Below the pieces are notes generated by a model. That model was given only the letters and a program-made list of their open reading frames with translations. It made no database searches and had not been told where the DNA came from. Shown piece after piece: positions 55,065 through 64,000 of a stretch of DNA of 64,000 nucleotides. Numbering within the stretch: position 1 is the first letter of the stretch; every line of letters begins with the position of its first letter. The stretch is from assembly GCA_964520785.1 (NCBI GenBank), contig CAZFQG010000006.1, positions 1 to 64,000 on the forward strand. Direction: 5' to 3'. The translations under genes and the position numbers were made by a program. Source of the DNA: CAZFQG01 sp964520785. GTDB taxonomy: Bacteria; Planctomycetota; Planctomycetia; Pirellulales; Thermoguttaceae.

Positions 55065-56876
55065 TCACGATTTCTCGGAATCGCTTCTCTTCACCGAATC
55101 GTTGCCGTCGTTGGGAGCGTCCTTGCCGTTCTCGGCCCGCTTCTTTTCGGCGCCCTTGTTTTCGGCATCTCCATCCGGAGGCGCGGCCAAGACTTCGTCT
55201 CCTTCCTCCAATCCGGCGAGAATCTCGACCGCCTTCTCGGTCTTGCGTCCCGTTTTGATCTCCCGTCGCGACGGCTCCTCCCCTTCCTCCACGACGTATA
55301 CGAACTGCTTGTCCGACTTCGGGTCGGTCTTCACCGCCTTGGGAGGTAACGTGAGGGCGTCTTCCTTTTCGTAGGCGGCCAGCTTCAAGGAACAGGTCAT
55401 TCCGGGAAGCAGCCTGTCGTCATCCGCATGGCGAGCGACATTCAGCTCCGCGTGGAAACTCGTTCCGGTACTCGGCAGCGGTAAGACACGGTTGACGATG
55501 GCGTCGAGTTTCATCTCGGGATAGGCGGTCGGCGTCACGGTCGCCTTGACCCCTTCACGGACGTCGCGGACTTCCTTTTCGGTGAAGTCGGCCTCGGCGA
55601 GAAACGGGCCGTCCTCCAAAATCGTCAGAAGTATCTCCTTCGGCGTCAATTTCCCGTTCGGCTTGAGTTTCGCGGCGAGCGACGAGGCACTGGCCCATTT
55701 GCCGCGGACGCTCTCGCCGTAGTAGACGGTTCCGGCACGCGGCGCCTTGAGCGACATCAGTTTGCGGTCGGCGCGCAGTTCGTCCAATTTCTCCTTGGCC
55801 TCCTCGTGCGCGACCTTCGCCTTGGCCATTTCCAACTCGCGCTGCTTCACCAACATGGGGAATACCTTCTCGGCGACCGAGTACGCCATGTCTCGACGCC
55901 GTTCGCTTTCCTTGCGCTGCTGCAGTTCCCGCGGCAGGGAGATCTCTTTCTCGCGTTCGTAGCGCGCTTCGGCCCGCTTGAAAACGAACTCCGCCTGCTT
56001 GACCGCCGCGCGGGCTCGTTTGAGGATGATCTCCTCGGTTTCTTCAATCAGGTCGTCCGCCTCATACATTTTTTCCAGTTGGCGGAGTTCCTCCTTCGTG
56101 TATTCGAGATTGAACTTGGCGTATTCGTACGAAAGTTCGATCGACTCCTTCTCCATCGGCAACAACGTTTCCCAATAGTAGGCCGCGTCCTCTTTCGCCC
56201 ACTTGTAGGACCGCTTCAACTCGGCCAACTCCATCGGCGTGAGTTTATTCAGCAACTCGAATTCCGCGGTACGTTGTTTGAACGCCAGATCGGCAATCTC
56301 GAAATCGCGTTGGGCCGCGTCGAGCGCCTTGTCGATCTCCTCCGTATCGCAAGCGATGAGCAGGTCTCCTTTCTTTACCCCCGCGCCGTGCTCGACGGCC
56401 TTCAGAACGATGAAATTCGACCAGGCCTTCGGCGCCAATGATATCTCCGTCCGGCCCTTCGCGGCGAAGACGCCCTCCAAAGCCACCTCAATGGAAAACG
56501 GTTCTTTCTTCACGGCGACGGTGGCCGGCTTCTTCTCGGCCCCTTCCGCTGACTCTTCTTTCTCCTCCTCCCCCTCCTTTTCCGCCTCGGATTCTTCCTT
56601 TTCCTTCGCTTCGGTTTCAGCCGGCTCGGATTCGTTCTCCGCTCCCTCCACCGTCTTCTCCGAAGCCTCCTCGGCGTCTTCCTCTTCGTCGTTCCGTTCC
56701 TTTTCGCACGCCTTTTCTTCCCGATTCTCGTCCGTCTCCTTTTCCTTCACCTTCTCTGCCGCCGGCTTCTTGCCTTCCTTTGATTTGACGAGGTCATCGG
56801 CGCGGACATCGACCGATGACGCAAACAAAATAATCACGATGCTCACCAGGGCGGTTACGAAAAGGCGTTTCGTCAT
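55065..56876 (-). CDS. HlyD-like periplasmic adaptor with a charged N-terminal segment
   Basis: GAGGAT precedes the ATG at 56876; 603 residues. After a signal peptide (MTKRLFVTALVSIVIILFAS) comes about 85 residues made almost only of E, K, D, A and S, then an HlyD/MacA-type adaptor: lipoyl-like EVALEGVFAAKGRTEISLAP, a long coiled-coil hairpin (about 200-380) and beta-barrel/membrane-proximal parts (PAKRADGTVYYGESVRG-like region, LPLPSTGTSFHAEL). No efflux pump or outer-membrane gene is next to it. The acidic segment is unusual and its role is unknown. Confidence 0.82.
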   Translation of the reverse strand: MTKRLFVTALVSIVIILFASSVDVRADDLVKSKEGKKPAAEKVKEKETDENREEKACEKERNDEEEDAEEASEKTVEGAENESEPAETEAKEKEESEAEKEGEEEKEESAEGAEKKPATVAVKKEPFSIEVALEGVFAAKGRTEISLAPKAWSNFIVLKAVEHGAGVKKGDLLIACDTEEIDKALDAAQRDFEIADLAFKQRTAEFELLNKLTPMELAELKRSYKWAKEDAAYYWETLLPMEKESIELSYEYAKFNLEYTKEELRQLEKMYEADDLIEETEEIILKRARAAVKQAEFVFKRAEARYEREKEISLPRELQQRKESERRRDMAYSVAEKVFPMLVKQRELEMAKAKVAHEEAKEKLDELRADRKLMSLKAPRAGTVYYGESVRGKWASASSLAAKLKPNGKLTPKEILLTILEDGPFLAEADFTEKEVRDVREGVKATVTPTAYPEMKLDAIVNRVLPLPSTGTSFHAELNVARHADDDRLLPGMTCSLKLAAYEKEDALTLPPKAVKTDPKSDKQFVYVVEEGEEPSRREIKTGRKTEKAVEILAGLEEGDEVLAAPPDGDAENKGAEKKRAENGKDAPNDGNDSVKRSDSEKS

Positions 56877-57287
56877 GCTACGGTATCCTCGAAACGGTGT
56901 GAATCTGAAAGGTGACCGGACAAATCCACCGGGTGACCGGCGAATCGAAATAGCGGAAGAAGGCGGTTGCCCCCGGTGGACCATTTGTCCCCATACAGGG
57001 GGGTGAGAGCCGGCGTCCCAGTCGCGAGGATCACCACCGCACGGAGCTTTCTCGAGGCTGCACCGAAAGGGGCGCTCCCGCTCGTTCTTTCGCGGCGTGA
57101 CCCGCGTTTTGGGACACCGCCAAATGCCATTTTGGCACGGCGGTGGCCCCTCGACAATACATGAAACCGGAAAAATCAGTCCAAATGGGGGAAATTGCCC
57201 AGAACGGCTCCCTTGCGCAAAGAAGGGAAATCATGAAGGGCATGCAAGTATTTCCACCCAAAAGAGGGGAGCTATCTTCAAATCGCG
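56877..57287. other. Intergenic region with a hairpin
   Basis: No supported gene. Near 57,115-57,143 the sequence can fold into a long stem using CACCGCC...GGCGGTG and inner GCCAAA/TTTGGC. No coding frame has a start signal. Confidence 0.4.
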
Positions 57288-57316
57288 TTGGGACTCAGAG
57301 GCCGTTCGCGTATAAT
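57288..57316 (+). promoter_or_regulatory. Strong sigma-70 promoter candidate
   Basis: TTGGGA (57288-57293), 17-base spacer, consensus TATAAT (57311-57316), 87 bases before the small membrane-protein gene at 57403. Confidence 0.6.
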
Positions 57317-57402
57317 TAGATAATCAGTGAAACTTGCCAAGTGCTCCGAGATACTATTTGCCAGTGAACTCGGGAACCCTGTGAAAAACCGAACAGAGGC
57401 TG

Positions 57403-57666
57403 ATGCAACCTTTTGTCGCGACCAGTTACCTGAGCCTCCTTTTCTGGCTGGCCGTCCTGCTCCTCTTGGTTTTGGCGGGGATCATCATCATTGGGAGAAT
57501 TCGCGCGAAGGCGATACAACAGGAACCGTTGGGCTTGGAAATCATGGCAAAATTCCGGGAAGCGCACAGCCGGGGTGACCTGGACGACGAGGAATTCCGA
57601 ACTATTAAAAGCACCGTGACGCGGCGGTTTCAAACGGAGGTAAGTGACGACGGAGAAAAGGTTTAG
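57403..57666 (+). CDS. Small membrane protein with SHOCT-like tail
   Basis: 87 residues: one membrane segment (LLFWLAVLLLLVLAGIIIIG), then FREAHSRGDLDDEEFRTIKS, a short helical hairpin like the SHOCT domain that aids oligomerisation. Located upstream of clpX but separated by about 200 bp. Unknown role. Confidence 0.7.
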   Translation: MQPFVATSYLSLLFWLAVLLLLVLAGIIIIGRIRAKAIQQEPLGLEIMAKFREAHSRGDLDDEEFRTIKSTVTRRFQTEVSDDGEKV

Positions 57667-57870
57667 GCACAACGGTATCGACTGTTCCGGATCGTCGGCT
57701 TAAACCGGTTGTTCCTCTTTGGTCCCGTTTTCCATAAATTCGAAACCGAAATCGCCGTGGATACGTATGAACACTGTACAATAATTCACTACCCCCTGGG
57801 CTGAAGGCCCAAGCAACGTGCGGAGCCGGGTTCACTCTCCCCTGGAACTCGCTCAAAGGATCGGTTGATT

Positions 57871-59157
57871 ATGCCCTCAGGAAGAGATTTCACAAAAGGC
57901 CGACGCAGTAGCGGAGGCACGAAGAAAAACGCATTTTGCTCCTTTTGTCGAAAGAGCTACCGGGATGTCGGACCGTTGGTGGAAGGACCCGCCGACGTTT
58001 ACATTTGCGGCGAGTGCATTGAGCTTTGCCAGTCCATTCTCGCCCAGGAACGCCGTCGTCGCGGAACTAGCAAACCCCTCTTCAGTAAAGTCCCCACTCC
58101 CAGGGAAATCGTCGGCAAGTTGGATGAATACGTCATCGGACAGGAACATGCCAAACGCGTCCTGGCAGTCGCCGTCCACAACCATTACAAGCGACTTCTA
58201 CACGGAGAAAGCGACCCCGAAGTCGAGATCGACAAATCGAATATCCTGCTGATAGGACCTACCGGGTCGGGCAAAACGCTGCTGGCCCAAACGCTCGCAC
58301 GGATTCTGGACGTGCCGTTCGCCATTGGTGACGCCACCACGCTCACGGAAGCCGGGTACGTTGGCGAAGACGTCGAAAACCTCCTCCTGAAGCTTCTCCA
58401 CGCGGCCGACTTCGACATCGAGCGGGCACAACGAGGAGTCTTGTATATCGACGAGATCGATAAGATCGGCAAGACGAGCCAGAATGTCTCCATCACCCGG
58501 GACGTCTCCGGAGAAGGGGTACAGCAGGCGCTTCTGAAGATGCTTGAGGGAACGGTCGCGAACGTTCCGCCTCAGGGTGGCAGGAAGCATCCCGAGCAGC
58601 AGTACATCCAGATGGACACGAGCAACATCCTGTTCATTTGCGGGGGGACGTTCGTCGGTCTCTCGGATATCATCGGCCGACGAAAAGGAACGCGGACGAT
58701 CGGCTTCAATCAGCGGCCCGGGGCGTCCGACGAGGCGGAACTCGCGGAACTGCTTCCGTTGGTCACCAGCGATGACATTCTCGAGTTCGGATTGATTCCG
58801 GAACTCGTCGGCCGGCTTCCGGTCTTTTCCACGCTCCAACCGTTGACGACCGATGATCTCGTGCGCATTCTTACCGAACCGAAGAACGCGCTGACGCGGC
58901 AGTACCAGGAACTTTTCGCGATGGAGGAAGCCCAACTGGAATTCGCCCCCGAATCGCTCAGGGCGATCGCCGAGAAGGCCCGCGAAAAGGAAACCGGCGC
59001 GCGGGGATTGCGTTCGATCATCGAGAACGTGATGCTCGACATCATGTTCGAGCTGCCCGACCAGGCTCCGGGGGCCCGGTACGAAATCACCGCCGACATC
59101 GTCGAGGGCCGACAACGGCTCTTCAAGCTTCCCGAGCCGAAGAACAAGATCGCTTAG
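57871..59157 (+). CDS. clpX: ClpX, ATP-dependent Clp protease ATP-binding subunit
   Basis: A TTG at 57865 is in frame, but AAAGGA is 10 bases from the ATG at 57871, which is preferred; 428 residues. Zinc-binding domain C23, C26, C46, C49; Walker A GPTGSGKT at 129-136; ILFICGGTFVGLSDII and the RKGTRTIGF substrate loop region; sensor RGLRSIIENVMLDIM. All ClpX motifs are intact. clpP is not adjacent. ClpX unfolds tagged proteins and feeds them to ClpP. Confidence 0.97.
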   Translation: MPSGRDFTKGRRSSGGTKKNAFCSFCRKSYRDVGPLVEGPADVYICGECIELCQSILAQERRRRGTSKPLFSKVPTPREIVGKLDEYVIGQEHAKRVLAVAVHNHYKRLLHGESDPEVEIDKSNILLIGPTGSGKTLLAQTLARILDVPFAIGDATTLTEAGYVGEDVENLLLKLLHAADFDIERAQRGVLYIDEIDKIGKTSQNVSITRDVSGEGVQQALLKMLEGTVANVPPQGGRKHPEQQYIQMDTSNILFICGGTFVGLSDIIGRRKGTRTIGFNQRPGASDEAELAELLPLVTSDDILEFGLIPELVGRLPVFSTLQPLTTDDLVRILTEPKNALTRQYQELFAMEEAQLEFAPESLRAIAEKAREKETGARGLRSIIENVMLDIMFELPDQAPGARYEITADIVEGRQRLFKLPEPKNKIA

Positions 59158-59501
59158 CGGTTCGCCTCGCCCTCTCCCGCCCCACCGGCGCGGAGAGTTC
59201 CTTCAAGAACGATATCGCGATACCCGAGCGGCCTCCGCGGAGCACTTTTTGCGTCGCGGATGCTTCGGTTCGGCCGGTCCGATGCCAACGAGGTCAGAAG
59301 CAATGGATCGAGCTTCCCGGCCCCGGCGAACGACGTTGTCGAATGCACCCTTGCGGCATCGTACTCCCGGCCTCATCCCCCGCCGCCTTGGCTCTATTGG
59401 AGGAATCTCTACGTCGGCATGGCCGCCGACGCGGAACGCGAGATGCCTGCCGAACGGGCCATGCGTCAAGAGAGGATTATTCTGGAAAACGCTGTTTGTT
59501 C
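59158..59501. other. Intergenic, upstream of the SBP gene
   Basis: No supported gene; short overlapping frames only. The promoter is listed separately. Confidence 0.4.
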
Positions 59502-59530
59502 TTGACCCATCTTGTGCGTCCGACTAGGAT
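59502..59530 (+). promoter_or_regulatory. Promoter for the peptide ABC transporter operon
   Basis: TTGACC (59502-59507), 17-base spacer, TAGGAT (59525-59530), 73 bases before the ATG at 59603. Confidence 0.55.
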
Positions 59531-59602
59531 GCAACCGGCGTGTTAGAATTCAGCAACGCTTGGTCGGCCTGATGCCATTAACCCCAACAGGGACGGATAA
59601 CA

Positions 59603-61495
59603 ATGCGAAATAACGGACTCCCCTACTGGTTTCTCCTATTAATACCCATTGTGATCTCATGCCGATCCCCCGTAGGTCGGGATATGCCGGCTACGACTGG
59701 GGAGGACAACGGCAAACAGGCAGGGAGTGACGCCGATGGACCCGCGAAGAACGGCGAGGAAGTCGCCGTTCGGAAGAGTCCTCCCGGGGGGGAACCCGTC
59801 TCCCGCGAACTCACCCTCGGAGGTGTCAAGCCGGCGGCGAACGATACGCTCCTTCTTTCCTACAGCCAGGGCCCGGACACGATCAATCCGATTACCTCTA
59901 GCGACAACGTGAGCAATGCGTTCCAGATGCAGGTGTACGAATCGCTGGCGACCACCGACTTTACCGATCCGACCAAGCTTCTGCCGAGCCTGGCGGAGAG
60001 TTGGGAATTCGACGAGGAGAACCTGGAATACACCGTTCGCCTCCGCAAGGGAGTCAAATGGCATCCGATGAAGCTACCGAACGGAAAACCGCTGCCGGAG
60101 AGGGAATTCACGGCGAGGGACGTGAAGTTTTCGTTTGACTGCGTTCTCAATCCGCACATCGAGGCGGCACATATCCGGTCGTACTTCGAGAATCCCAACG
60201 CGACGGATCCCGAGGACCGGTACAAAGTGAAAGTAAGGATCGTCGATGACCACACGGTCAAGATCAAGTGGACCGAGCCGTATTTCATGGCGGATGAGTT
60301 CACGTTGGCCGGTTTCGCGATGATTCCGCGGCACGTCTTTTCGGTCGACGAGAACGGAGAGCCGATCTCTTTCGATTTCTCGTCGAAGGAATTCGCCGAC
60401 GGCTTCAACAACCACTGGGCGAACAACAGGATGTGCGGCACGGGCCCGATGCGTTTCATCGAGTGGAGTCGAAACGAGCGGCTGGTCCTCAGGCGGTTCG
60501 AAGACTACTGGGGGGAGCCGTACTTCTTCAGCCAACTCTATTACACCTGCATCCCGAATCCGAATACGCCGGTGGAACTGGTCCTGCAGAATGATCTGGA
60601 TTTCGTCGCCGTTCCGGAAAAGGACAAGTTCGAGCAGATGAAGCAGGAGCCGAACGTCAAAAATGGCAAGGTCGTTCTCGACGCGCACGACTATCCGGGA
60701 TACCGCTACATCGGATACAACATGCGGCGCGACCTCTTCAAGGACAAGGAATTCCGGAGGGCTCTCGCGTACGCGGTGCCCGTCCAGCAGATCATCGATA
60801 AGGTGTTCCAGGGGTTGGCGATTCCGGTGGCCGGGCCGTTCCTTCCCGGGAGCAGTCAGGCCGATCCGTCGATCGAGCCGATCCCCTTCGATCTGGAGGA
60901 GGCGAAGCGGATTCTCGACGAGGCGGGATGGAAGGACACCAACGGCAACGGCATCCGTGACAAGGTAATCAACAACGAAACGATCGAGGCCCAGTTCGAC
61001 CTCTTGATTTTCTCCAACGCCCCGTCGTTCCAGACGGTCGCGAGCATCATCAAGGAGAACTTCCGGAAAATCGGCGTCGACGTGCAACTGACGCCGGCCG
61101 AGTGGCAGCTCATGCTCCAGAAACTGCGGAAATGGGATTTCGACGCGGCGATGCTCGGCTGGGGAACCTCGTGGAACAAGAGCGATCCCTTCCAGCTCTG
61201 GCACGGGTCGCAGGCCGACGTGCAGGACAGCTCGAACCATTGCGGCTATCAGAACGACCGGGTGGACAAGCTGATCGAGGAACTCCGCGTCACGATGGAT
61301 CCCCAGAAGCAGAAGGAGCTGTCGCGCGAGATATTCCGCCTCATTCACGAGGACCAGCCGTACACGTTCCTCTTCTCGGAGCAGAGGACGGCCGCCTACG
61401 ACGGCCGGCTTAAGAACGTCAAGTTCTACCGAGTACGGCCCTGCTACGACTCGCGCGAGTGGCACAGCGATCGTCCGCGGGTTCTGGGACGGTAA
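59603..61495 (+). CDS. Oligopeptide ABC transporter substrate-binding lipoprotein
   Basis: 630 residues. Type II signal with a lipobox-like Ile-Ser-Cys (LLLIPIVISCRSP). The body is an SBP family 5 protein (OppA/DppA): YSQGPDTINPITSSDNVSNA, YESLATTDFTDPTKLLPSLA, LRKGVKWHP, FRRALAYAVPVQQIIDKVFQ, ILDEAGWKDTNGNGIRDKVI. It binds peptides or similar oligomers outside the inner membrane. Two permeases follow directly, 11 bp on. Confidence 0.93.
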   Translation: MRNNGLPYWFLLLIPIVISCRSPVGRDMPATTGEDNGKQAGSDADGPAKNGEEVAVRKSPPGGEPVSRELTLGGVKPAANDTLLLSYSQGPDTINPITSSDNVSNAFQMQVYESLATTDFTDPTKLLPSLAESWEFDEENLEYTVRLRKGVKWHPMKLPNGKPLPEREFTARDVKFSFDCVLNPHIEAAHIRSYFENPNATDPEDRYKVKVRIVDDHTVKIKWTEPYFMADEFTLAGFAMIPRHVFSVDENGEPISFDFSSKEFADGFNNHWANNRMCGTGPMRFIEWSRNERLVLRRFEDYWGEPYFFSQLYYTCIPNPNTPVELVLQNDLDFVAVPEKDKFEQMKQEPNVKNGKVVLDAHDYPGYRYIGYNMRRDLFKDKEFRRALAYAVPVQQIIDKVFQGLAIPVAGPFLPGSSQADPSIEPIPFDLEEAKRILDEAGWKDTNGNGIRDKVINNETIEAQFDLLIFSNAPSFQTVASIIKENFRKIGVDVQLTPAEWQLMLQKLRKWDFDAAMLGWGTSWNKSDPFQLWHGSQADVQDSSNHCGYQNDRVDKLIEELRVTMDPQKQKELSREIFRLIHEDQPYTFLFSEQRTAAYDGRLKNVKFYRVRPCYDSREWHSDRPRVLGR

Positions 61496-61506
61496 CCTCA
61501 TAAGCC

Positions 61507-63324
61507 ATGTGGACGTATATTCTCCGACGCCTGCTCCTAGTGATTCCCACGCTCTTCGGCGTGACGGTGGTCTCGTTCTGCGTCATGCAAATGGCGCCGG
61601 GCGATCCGCAATTGGCCCAATTGGGGGCTGGGGGCACGACCGGAGAATCTAGTCAGACGCGCGAGGCGTATTTGATCCAGAAGCGGGATTTGAAGCTCGA
61701 CAAACCCTTGCTGCTGAACTTCAATTATTTCCGGTCGTACAAGCACCAAGTCCGAATGGCGGCATGGTTCTTAGGCCGGTCGCGGGAGGAGATCGAGTCC
61801 GCGCTCGCGGAAATGGCCGATATCGACGCCCACCCCGAGCTGGAACCGCAACTCCGTTTCCTCGAGGGATTGGGAATCGACGCCTTCGCGAGGCGCCTCG
61901 CCGATCCCGCGGCACGGAACCGGCTCGCCAAGGCGGTACTGCATTACGTGCGGACGTTTTGCGAGGACAACGGCGTGTACGCGGTTCCGGCGGCCGTCGA
62001 CCTCTTGCGACGCGAGGATCTCGGTGCGCGGACGAGGATCGGGGCGATCCGTTGTCTCGACTTCATGGTGGTCGAGCCGTTTAAGTACACTTACAGCCGC
62101 CTACCCACGACGGAGGAGTCCCGCGAGATCGAGGCAGTCTGGCGGAAATGGAAGGAACGGAACGAGGGGAAGTTCCCCTCGTTTGACGCCGATGAGCTGG
62201 AATACATCGAAGGACGATTCGAGAAGCTGGTCGCGGAACCGTCACGGATGGAGCGATTCGAGATGCTGTCCGATTTCGACCGGAGCGAAATGGGAGTAAT
62301 CGCGCAACGCCTTCTTTCCGACGGCGCGCCACTCCAAGACAAGGTGATGGCGGCCGCCGCTTTGAAGCTATATATCAGCAATCCGCTTCCCTTGAGCGTC
62401 TCGCTCGACGCGACACCCGAGCAGATCGCCGAGGTCGCGGAGAATTGGATTCTCCATTTCCGGATGAACCCGGAGGTGTACAACCCCGATCCTCTCCATC
62501 GGATCTGGTATATCTTCTCCGACACGCAGTACGCGCACATGGTATGGCGGCTGGCAACCTTCAATTTCGGACGCAGCGCCCTGAAGACCCGCGAACCGGT
62601 CAGCCTAAAGCTGTGGAACGCCTTCGTCGTCTCCGCCCCGATCATGATTCTCGCACAGGTGGTGATCTATCTCGTCGCCGTCCCGCTGGGCATCGTCTGC
62701 GCGGTGAACCGCGGACGCTGGGCGGACCGGCTGATTTCAATGGTCCTGTTCCTGCTCTATTCCATTCCGCCGTTCATCGCCGGAATGCTGTTTCTGCTCT
62801 ACTTCTGCTACGGACGCTACCTGAAGATATTCCCCATGCTGGGGCTGCATTCCCCGGGGGCGGACGAATTCACGATGTTCGCCTACGTCGTCGACTACCT
62901 GTGGCACATCTTCCTGCCGGTGGTATGCCTGTCCTTGTTCAGCCTCGCCGGAATGGCAATGTACTCCCGGACGAGCATGTTGGACGTGCTGGGACAGGAT
63001 TACATTCGCACCGCCAGGGCGAAGGGGCTGTCCGAGCCGAAGGTGATTCTCAAGCACGGCCTCCGCAACGCGCTGATTCCCATCATCACGCTCTTCTCGA
63101 ACTTTCTTCCGGCTATGCTGGGGGGGAGCGTCTTGATCGAGGTTCTTTTCGGAATCCCCGGGATGGGACGCCTGAGCTGGACGTCGATCATGCAAAAGGA
63201 CTACCCGACGTTGATGGCCCTCATTTACGTGCAGGCGATCATCGTGATGCTCAGCATCCTCATGACCGATATTCTGTACGTCTTCGTCGATCCGCGGATT
63301 AGTTTCGAGGGGCAAAAACGATGA
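61507..63324 (+). CDS. Oligopeptide ABC transporter permease 1 with a large helical insert
   Basis: 605 residues against about 320 usual for DppB/OppB. The start YILRRLLLVIPTLFGVTVVS with CVMQMAPGD is the normal first helix. Residues about 60-340 are an extra, helical, charged region (IGAIRCLDFMVV; LQDKVMAAAALKLYISNPLP), perhaps HEAT-like and periplasmic. The remaining five helices and the EAA loop (GLSEPKVILKHGLRNALIPI) and GIPGMGRLSW are standard. Its stop overlaps the next start (ATGA). Confidence 0.9.
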   Translation: MWTYILRRLLLVIPTLFGVTVVSFCVMQMAPGDPQLAQLGAGGTTGESSQTREAYLIQKRDLKLDKPLLLNFNYFRSYKHQVRMAAWFLGRSREEIESALAEMADIDAHPELEPQLRFLEGLGIDAFARRLADPAARNRLAKAVLHYVRTFCEDNGVYAVPAAVDLLRREDLGARTRIGAIRCLDFMVVEPFKYTYSRLPTTEESREIEAVWRKWKERNEGKFPSFDADELEYIEGRFEKLVAEPSRMERFEMLSDFDRSEMGVIAQRLLSDGAPLQDKVMAAAALKLYISNPLPLSVSLDATPEQIAEVAENWILHFRMNPEVYNPDPLHRIWYIFSDTQYAHMVWRLATFNFGRSALKTREPVSLKLWNAFVVSAPIMILAQVVIYLVAVPLGIVCAVNRGRWADRLISMVLFLLYSIPPFIAGMLFLLYFCYGRYLKIFPMLGLHSPGADEFTMFAYVVDYLWHIFLPVVCLSLFSLAGMAMYSRTSMLDVLGQDYIRTARAKGLSEPKVILKHGLRNALIPIITLFSNFLPAMLGGSVLIEVLFGIPGMGRLSWTSIMQKDYPTLMALIYVQAIIVMLSILMTDILYVFVDPRISFEGQKR

Positions 63325-64000
63325 AAGAACGCGTGACCGAGAAGCTAGTCGAACAGGTGCCCGAGCTAATTATCGAGAACGAGCCTGAAGCCTTTTTCGA
63401 CATCGTCTGGAAGCAGTTCAAGAAGAACCGCTTCGCCCTGACCGCGCTGTGCGGACTGCCCCCCTTGTTCCTGCTGGCGATCTTCGCGCCGCTGATCGCC
63501 TCGAACCAGCCGTTCGTCTACGACGACGGGAGCGGCCCGGTCTTCCCCTGGTTCCGCGCACTCTTCCATCCGGAGGAGCCGGTCGATTTCGCGTTCAATA
63601 TGTGCCTCCTGGGATTCTTTCCCTGGCTGATCACGGCGCTGAGCCTCAACCGTGCCTGGAAGAAAAACGGCACGCCGGGACGCAAACGCATCGGACGGGC
63701 GATCTGGCTCTTCGCCGGCTTCACGGTCGCGCCCATGCTCTTCTTCGGACTCACCGGGCTCGTTCCGAAGAACCTCCACCGGCAGAGGAGCTTCAACATC
63801 GAGGAATACCGCTACCGCAACGAAAAACGCGTATTCGCCCTGTATCCGCCGATTCCCTTCGGACCGACCGAGCAGGACCTCGATTCGCGGTTCCAGCCCC
63901 CCGGATTCACGAAACCGGCCGAATCGTGGATCAAGTCGAACGATTACTTCCCCCATTTCTTCGGTACCGACAACGCCGGCCGCGATGTGTTGGTGCAGAT
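63321..64000 (+). CDS. Oligopeptide ABC transporter permease 2, 5' part
   Basis: The gene runs off the window; 226 residues are visible. It starts with an acidic stretch, the FDIVWKQFKKNRFALTALCG first helix and continues with additional hydrophobic segments (FNMCLLGFFPWLITALSL; IGRAIWLFAGFTVAPMLFFG) before reaching HFFGTDNAGRDVLVQ, the DppC/OppC motif that normally lies soon after helix 1. So this permease also carries an extra insert with probable membrane helices. EAA loop not yet reached. Confidence 0.88.
   Translation, partial: MKERVTEKLVEQVPELIIENEPEAFFDIVWKQFKKNRFALTALCGLPPLFLLAIFAPLIASNQPFVYDDGSGPVFPWFRALFHPEEPVDFAFNMCLLGFFPWLITALSLNRAWKKNGTPGRKRIGRAIWLFAGFTVAPMLFFGLTGLVPKNLHRQRSFNIEEYRYRNEKRVFALYPPIPFGPTEQDLDSRFQPPGFTKPAESWIKSNDYFPHFFGTDNAGRDVLVQ

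Overview
The window looks like chromosomal DNA of a GC-rich Planctomycetota bacterium (inference). The signs are secreted proteins with dockerin-like repeats and VPEP/PEP-CTERM tails, squalene-oxidase-repeat proteins (one with a planctomycete-type N-terminal domain), Tat-exported oxidoreductase and aldolase-like proteins, VCBS/FG-GAP proteins, a vWA protein partnered with an ECF sigma factor, and long open frames on both strands. No 16S rRNA is present, so the assignment rests on gene content.

Positions 1-18,430 are a defence island. Its core is a compact BREX type 4-like operon on the + strand: a 472-aa DNA-binding-like protein, brxP (PAPS-reductase/ferredoxin/DUF4007), brxC/pglY, pglZ, a short brxL and a 69-aa Cys4 protein, joined by overlaps or gaps of 4-24 bp. 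No PglX-type methyltransferase is present. The operon sits between broken genes: the N-terminus of an SNF2 helicase (DrmD-like) cut just before its Walker A motif and a probably shortened BrxA-like gene on the left; a mobile-element accessory fragment and the C-terminal half of a DUF1998 helicase on the right. A second C-terminal defence-gene remnant is fused to the 3' end of a host squalene-oxidase-type gene at about 18,420, which marks the right island boundary.

Positions 18,430-26,300 (mostly - strand) carry secreted PEP-CTERM proteins, a hypothetical protein, tRNA-Gln with a clear terminator, and rpsI-rplM. Positions 26,880-36,640 hold a VCBS protein coupled to a Gfo/Idh/MocA oxidoreductase, a polyprenyl-phosphate sugar transferase, an ECF sigma factor with an anti-sigma-like vWA protein, and a Tat-exported DHDPS-family protein. 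Positions 36,850-43,020 hold a folK-nucleoside kinase fusion, a three-gene LPS-core operon with ATGA overlaps (GT9, WaaP kinase, GT4) and an M28 peptidase with PDZ domains.

Positions 43,380-51,150 carry a small membrane protein coupled to a second VCBS protein, a MoxR ATPase with a secreted protein and a large vWA membrane protein, and an ammonium transporter. Positions 51,590-53,740 are a decay zone with a truncated amidase, a truncated tyrosine recombinase and small ORFs. The rest holds a squalene-oxidase-type protein, an HlyD-like adaptor with a very acidic N-terminal segment, clpX and the start of an oligopeptide ABC transporter operon whose permeases carry unusual inserts; the second permease runs off the right end.
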